From UBA7985 sp002711265 (lineage in GTDB: Bacteria > Pseudomonadota > Alphaproteobacteria > UBA7985), in assembly GCA_965660945.1 (NCBI GenBank), contig CBFIBS010000012.1, positions 30,097-94,096 of the forward strand: a stretch of 64,000 nt of DNA, read 5' to 3'. Positions 60,181-64,000 of this stretch are shown here, piece by piece. Position numbers and translations under genes: made by a program. The stretch's first letter is position 1. Each line of letters begins with the position of its first letter. The notes under the pieces were generated by a model. That model made no database searches. It was not told the origin of the DNA and saw only the letters and a program-made list of their open reading frames with translations.

Positions 60181-61278
60181 ATGTCGGACACACATTCCAT
60201 TGAAATCAAGGACTTGAAGGTTGCCTTCGGCGAGGTCGTCGTGTTCGAGAAGATGAACCTCGACGTTACGGATGGCGAGTTCCTGGTCCTGCTTGGGGCG
60301 TCTGGTTGCGGCAAGTCTACGCTGCTCAACTGCATCGCCGGCCTGCTCGACGTCGAAGATGGTGAGATCCACATCAAGGGCCGCAACGTCACCTGGGAAG
60401 AGCCCAAGGATCGCGGCATCGGTATGGTGTTCCAGTCCTACGCCCTTTACCCGCAGATGTCAGTGAAACGGAACCTTTCCTTCGGGCTGCGGAACGCTGG
60501 TGTCAAAAACGACGAGGTCGAGCGCCGCGTCGCGCAGGCTGCCGAAGTGCTGCAGATCGAGCCGCTGCTCAAACGCCGTCCAGCCGAGCTTTCTGGAGGT
60601 CAGCGTCAGCGGGTCGCCATTCGCCGCGCGCTGGTGCGGGAAGTGGACGTGTTCCTGTTCGACGAACCGCTGTCCAACCTCGACGCCAAGCTGCGCACCG
60701 ATCTGCGGGTCGAGATCAAGCGCCTGCACCAGCGCCTGAGCAACACCATGATCTACGTGACCCACGACCAGATCGAGGCGATGACGCTGGCAGACCGGAT
60801 CGCCATCATGCGCGACGGGCTGATCCAGCAGCTGGATACGCCCTACAACATTTACAACAACCCGGTGAACAAGTACGTCGCAGGCTTCATCGGCTCGCCA
60901 TCGATGAACTTCCTCGAAGGTTCGATAGAAGGCGGCGCCAAGCCGGTGTTCAAGGTCGGGGAACTGTCGATTCCGCTGACCGGTTACGACTTCACCCAGA
61001 AGGTCGGCAAGGGCAGCATGGACGGCGTTACCATGGGCGTGCGCCCCGAGCACGTGCTCTTTGGTGAGCTCGCCAAGAAGGCACCTTTCAAGGCCGACGT
61101 GACCGTCGAGGTGGTCGAGCCCATGGGCGCTGACACGCTGGTCTGGAGCGAACTCGACGGCATACCCTTCCGCTTCCGGGTCGAAGGACAGCTGCAGCTG
61201 GCCACGGGCGACGTTGTACCCATCGGTTTCGATCCGGCGCGCGGCTCGTTGTTCGACGCCGAAGACCTTCGCATTTAG
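60181..61278 (+). CDS. ABC sugar transporter ATPase (MalK/UgpC-like)
   Basis: A 365-residue ATPase: Walker A GASGCGKST (about 38-46), signature LSGGQRQR, Walker B VFLFDEPLSNLD and the C-terminal OB-like regulatory region (about 240-365) seen in MalK-type subunits. It energises uptake through the two upstream permeases. ATG 60181 is right after the permease stop; the open frame begins upstream, but that part is inside the permease gene. Confidence 0.92.
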   Translation: MSDTHSIEIKDLKVAFGEVVVFEKMNLDVTDGEFLVLLGASGCGKSTLLNCIAGLLDVEDGEIHIKGRNVTWEEPKDRGIGMVFQSYALYPQMSVKRNLSFGLRNAGVKNDEVERRVAQAAEVLQIEPLLKRRPAELSGGQRQRVAIRRALVREVDVFLFDEPLSNLDAKLRTDLRVEIKRLHQRLSNTMIYVTHDQIEAMTLADRIAIMRDGLIQQLDTPYNIYNNPVNKYVAGFIGSPSMNFLEGSIEGGAKPVFKVGELSIPLTGYDFTQKVGKGSMDGVTMGVRPEHVLFGELAKKAPFKADVTVEVVEPMGADTLVWSELDGIPFRFRVEGQLQLATGDVVPIGFDPARGSLFDAEDLRI

Positions 61279-61310
61279 ACGATCAGTCCATTTTTCGGAG
61301 TATAGTCCCC

Positions 61311-62063
61311 ATGAACCTGTCCTATCAGCTTTATTCTTCCCGTTTCATTGGTGATTGGGAGGCCGTGCTGGCCCACCTTGCCAAGACCGGCTACGCCGAA
61401 GTGGAAGGGTTTATGGGCGCGATTGACGACCCGGCCGATTTTCGCGCCAGCCTCGATCGCCATGGGCTGAGCATGCCCTCGATCCATCTGGGTATTGAGG
61501 ATCTTGAGGCCGACATCGACGGCGCCATCAGCACTGCCAAGACCCTCGGGGTCGGCCATGTGTTTGCGCCCTATCTAGATGCCGCCGATCGGCCGACCGA
61601 TGCGGCAGGGTGGCAGGCCTTTGCGGCGCGGCTCGCGGCGGTTCATTCCAGCATGACGGCGGCGGGTCTTGGCTTTGGCTGGCATAACCACGATTTCGAA
61701 TTTGAAACCCTGCCTAATGGCTCCGTGCCCATGAACCATATCCTCGACGCCGCGCCGGATATCGCATGGGAAGCGGATGTGGCGTGGATCGTCCGGGGCG
61801 GGGCAGACCCCTTCGAATGGATCAAACGCTACGCGGACCGCATTGCGTCGGTTCACGTCAAGGACATTGCCCCGGCCGGCAAGTGCGAAGACGAGGACGG
61901 TTGGGCGGACGTTGGGCTGGGGACCATGCCCTGGGACCGGCTGATGACCCTGATCCGCGCCGAGACCAAGGCCAGCATTTTCGTCATGGAGCACGACAAG
62001 CCCTCTGATGCCTATCGCTTTGCCGAGCGCTCTTACACCTACATTTCCGGACTTGAGGGCTGA
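61311..62063 (+). CDS. Sugar phosphate isomerase/epimerase-like TIM-barrel protein 1
   Basis: A 250-residue xylose-isomerase-like TIM barrel. Metal/substrate positions are suggested by GWHNHDFEFE (His-Asn-His-Asp), EADVAWIVRGG, HVKDI near residue 180 and VMEHDKP at the end (Glu-His-Asp). Related proteins isomerise or epimerise keto sugars, or act in inositol and 3-keto-glycoside breakdown; this one cannot be named. It starts 32 bp after the ATPase and is followed 3 bp on by the dehydrogenase gene. Confidence 0.78.
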   Translation: MNLSYQLYSSRFIGDWEAVLAHLAKTGYAEVEGFMGAIDDPADFRASLDRHGLSMPSIHLGIEDLEADIDGAISTAKTLGVGHVFAPYLDAADRPTDAAGWQAFAARLAAVHSSMTAAGLGFGWHNHDFEFETLPNGSVPMNHILDAAPDIAWEADVAWIVRGGADPFEWIKRYADRIASVHVKDIAPAGKCEDEDGWADVGLGTMPWDRLMTLIRAETKASIFVMEHDKPSDAYRFAERSYTYISGLEG

Positions 62064-62066
62064 GCC

Positions 62067-63197
62067 ATGAGTGATCCCATGCGCGTTGGCGTCATTGGCT
62101 GCGGCAACATTTCGACGGCGTACTTCAAGCTTTCGAAGATGTTTCGGGCGATCGAGATGGTCGCCTGTGCCGACCTGAATGCTGATACAGCGGCGGCGCA
62201 GGCTGAGGCCTTTGGCCTGCGGTCGATGACTGTCGACGCGCTGCTCGCCGCTGACGACGTTGACATCATCGTCAACCTGACCATTCCAGCGGCGCACTAC
62301 GCCGTATCCCGGCAGGTGCTGGAGGCGGGCAAGCACGTCTATTCCGAGAAGCCTTTCGTGCTGAGTGTGGAAGAGGGGCAGGCGTTGCTCGACCTTGCAG
62401 CTGAGAAGGGCCTGCGGGTCGGCTCGGCGCCGGATACCTTTTTGGGTGGTGCCCATCAGCAGGCACGGCACCTGATCGACAGCGGTGCGCTGGGAACCAT
62501 TACCGGCGGTTCTGCGGCTGTCATGTCGCGCGGGATGGAAATGTGGCACCCCAACCCGGACTTTTTCTTCAAGGCCGGCGGCGGCCCGGTGCTGGATATC
62601 GGTCCTTACTACGTCACCAATCTGGTGCAGCTGATCGGTCCGGTGACGCGGGTTGCCTGCTTCGCTTCGACCCCGCGCGCACGGCGCGAGATTACCTCTC
62701 AGCCGCGTGCCGGCGAGTTCGTCGAGGTCGAGACCCACACCTCGCTGCGGGCGGTGCTAGAATTCGCCAACGGCGCGACGGTCAGCCTCAATGCGTCGTG
62801 GGATGTCCACGCCCACGGGCTGGCGCCGATGGAGCTCTACGGTGAGGCAGGGTCGCTGTTCGTGCCTGACCCGAACTTCTTCGGCGGTGACATCGGCCTG
62901 ACCGATGGTGAGCAGAGGGTCGAGCCATCGGCCTTCGACCATCCCTTCGGCGTTGCCAATGAAGAGCACGCACAGGGCATGATGGCTAACTACCGCACGG
63001 CGGGGCTGGCCGACATGGCCGCCGCCATCATCGAAGGCCGGGAGCACCGGTGCAGTCAGGCGCTATCGTTGCACGTTATGGAAGTCCTTCTGGCCATTCT
63101 TGAAGCAGGAGACAGCGGTCAAGTTGTGTCATTGTCGACCAGTTGCGAGCGTCCTGCTGCCCTGACGGCGGCCGAAGCACAGGCAATGATGGTCTGA
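62067..63197 (+). CDS. Gfo/Idh/MocA family oxidoreductase
   Basis: A 376-residue NAD(P)-dependent dehydrogenase: the Rossmann motif VGVIGCGNIS near the N-terminus, EKPFVLSVEEGQAL (the conserved EKP) around residue 93, and DIGPYYVTNLVQLIGPV for the second catalytic helix. It oxidises or reduces a sugar hydroxyl, often giving a keto sugar. Together with the two isomerases it completes a sugar-oxidation block fed by the ABC importer. Confidence 0.88.
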   Translation: MSDPMRVGVIGCGNISTAYFKLSKMFRAIEMVACADLNADTAAAQAEAFGLRSMTVDALLAADDVDIIVNLTIPAAHYAVSRQVLEAGKHVYSEKPFVLSVEEGQALLDLAAEKGLRVGSAPDTFLGGAHQQARHLIDSGALGTITGGSAAVMSRGMEMWHPNPDFFFKAGGGPVLDIGPYYVTNLVQLIGPVTRVACFASTPRARREITSQPRAGEFVEVETHTSLRAVLEFANGATVSLNASWDVHAHGLAPMELYGEAGSLFVPDPNFFGGDIGLTDGEQRVEPSAFDHPFGVANEEHAQGMMANYRTAGLADMAAAIIEGREHRCSQALSLHVMEVLLAILEAGDSGQVVSLSTSCERPAALTAAEAQAMMV

Positions 63198-63244
63198 ACG
63201 AGAAGACAACAGAGAATAAGAAAAAGAAGAAGAAAGAGACAACG

Positions 63245-64000
63245 ATGAAGGGACCAGCGATATTCCTGGCGCAGTTTATGTCCGACCAGGCACCGTTCAA
63301 CAGCCTGCCATCGATCGCACGGTGGGCTGCGGGGCATGGCTACACCGGCGTGCAGCTGCCGACCATCGACCCAGCCTACATCGATCTTGCCCGCGCAGCG
63401 GAGAGCCGCGACTACTGCGACGAGCTCAAGGGCATCTGCGCCGAGCAGGGCGTTGAGATCACCGAGCTGTCGACCCACCTGCAGGGCCAGCTGGTCGCCG
63501 TGCACCCGGCCTATGATGCCCAGTTCGACGGCTTTGCGCCCACGGCTGTACACGGCAACCCCAAGGCGCGCACCGAGTGGGCGATCGAGCAGATGAAGCT
63601 GGCGGCCAAGGCCTCGGCAAACTTCGATCTTGGTGCCTGTGTGTCCTTCTCAGGCTCGCTGGCCTTCCCCTACCTTTACCCCTGGCCCCAGCGGCCCGAA
63701 GGGCTGATGGACGAGGCCTTCGGTGAGCTCGCCCGGCGCTGGGGTCCGATCTTCGATGCCTATGAGGACGCGGGCGTGGACGTCGCCTTTGAGCTGCACC
63801 CGGGCGAGGACCTGTTCGACGGCGCCAGCTACGAGATGCTGCTCGACCGCGTGGGCGGGCACAGCCGCTGTTGCATCAACTACGACCCCAGCCACTTCCT
63901 GCTGCAGCAGATGGACTATCTGGCCTTCATCGATATCTACCACGAGCGGATCAAGGCCTTCCACGTCAAGGACGCGGAGTTCAACCCGACGGGCAAGCAG
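63245..64000 (+). CDS. Sugar phosphate isomerase/epimerase-like TIM-barrel protein 2, 3' truncated by window
   Basis: The first 252 codons of a second xylose-isomerase-like TIM barrel, continuing past the window. AFELHPGEDLFDG, CCINYDPSHFLLQQMD and FHVKDAEFNP are the metal and sugar contact segments, closer to larger sugar isomerases than to the 250-residue protein upstream. ATG 63245 follows a purine-rich stretch (63200-63240) that may serve as the ribosome-binding region. It is the last visible gene of the sugar operon. Confidence 0.8.
   Translation, partial: MKGPAIFLAQFMSDQAPFNSLPSIARWAAGHGYTGVQLPTIDPAYIDLARAAESRDYCDELKGICAEQGVEITELSTHLQGQLVAVHPAYDAQFDGFAPTAVHGNPKARTEWAIEQMKLAAKASANFDLGACVSFSGSLAFPYLYPWPQRPEGLMDEAFGELARRWGPIFDAYEDAGVDVAFELHPGEDLFDGASYEMLLDRVGGHSRCCINYDPSHFLLQQMDYLAFIDIYHERIKAFHVKDAEFNPTGKQ

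Overview
The window looks like a chromosomal segment of a free-living, metabolically broad alphaproteobacterium of high GC content. The best pointers are the short prolyl-tRNA synthetase next to a DUF1467 membrane protein and a Lol-type lipoprotein exporter, the valine catabolic set mmsA/acyl-CoA dehydrogenase/mmsB, a TRAP transporter, and the predominance of acyl-CoA and ABC-sugar genes. I saw no rRNA, tRNA, CRISPR array, insertion sequence or phage gene. Nearly every gene here has a recognisable family, so the interest lies in gene combinations, regulatory sites and a few uncharacterised clusters.

Left part (1-9.6 kb): the end of a TRAP transporter operon (dctP tail, terminator, dctQ, dctM) and a TauE/SafE-like permease. 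Then comes the most unusual locus of the window: an acetyltransferase-like gene divergent from a tightly overlapping five-gene operon (KAS III-like thiolase, extended SDR, metallo-beta-lactamase-fold hydrolase, F390-synthetase/PaaK-like adenylating enzyme, ATP-grasp ligase). The order condensing enzyme, reductase, acid-activating enzyme resembles the logic of OleA/OleD/OleC hydrocarbon and beta-lactone pathways, with different partner families. An alkane-1-monooxygenase (AlkB type) lies convergent to it.

10-21 kb: two curlin-repeat secreted proteins with pyrimidine-rich leaders, an EamA exporter, the valine distal pathway (mmsA, isobutyryl-CoA-dehydrogenase-like, mmsB), a second acyl-CoA dehydrogenase with an inverted repeat upstream, a secreted PCuAC-like protein lacking the metal ligands, and an SDR. 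20.8-31 kb: DUF1467, proS, two Lol permeases plus LolD, an AlkA-type glycosylase, and cell-wall genes (an extensin-like peptidase with an overlapping 44-codon small ORF, then an M23 peptidase with coiled coil). 31-42 kb: a tandem pair of overlapping LysR-like regulators, moaA, a metallo-beta-lactamase-fold hydrolase, enoyl-CoA hydratase, amidase, SDR, beta-carbonic anhydrase, thiolase and a long methyltransferase. 42.5-53 kb: a long DmdC/FadE-like acyl-CoA dehydrogenase, a His-rich SH3-like secreted protein, metK plus a PfkB kinase, a periplasmic VWA/coiled-coil protein, a truncated globin with a PAS protein, a phosphohexomutase and mazG.

Right part (54-64 kb): a sugar catabolic locus with an FAD oxidoreductase, a LacI regulator, a divergent ABC sugar importer (binding protein, terminator, two permeases, ATPase), two TIM-barrel sugar isomerase-like proteins and a Gfo/Idh/MocA dehydrogenase; the last isomerase runs off the window. 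Three LacI-type 14-bp operators sit exactly 32 bp apart in the divergent promoter region. Two families of palindromic intergenic repeats recur in the window (12.3/20.7 kb and 12.4/36.4 kb).
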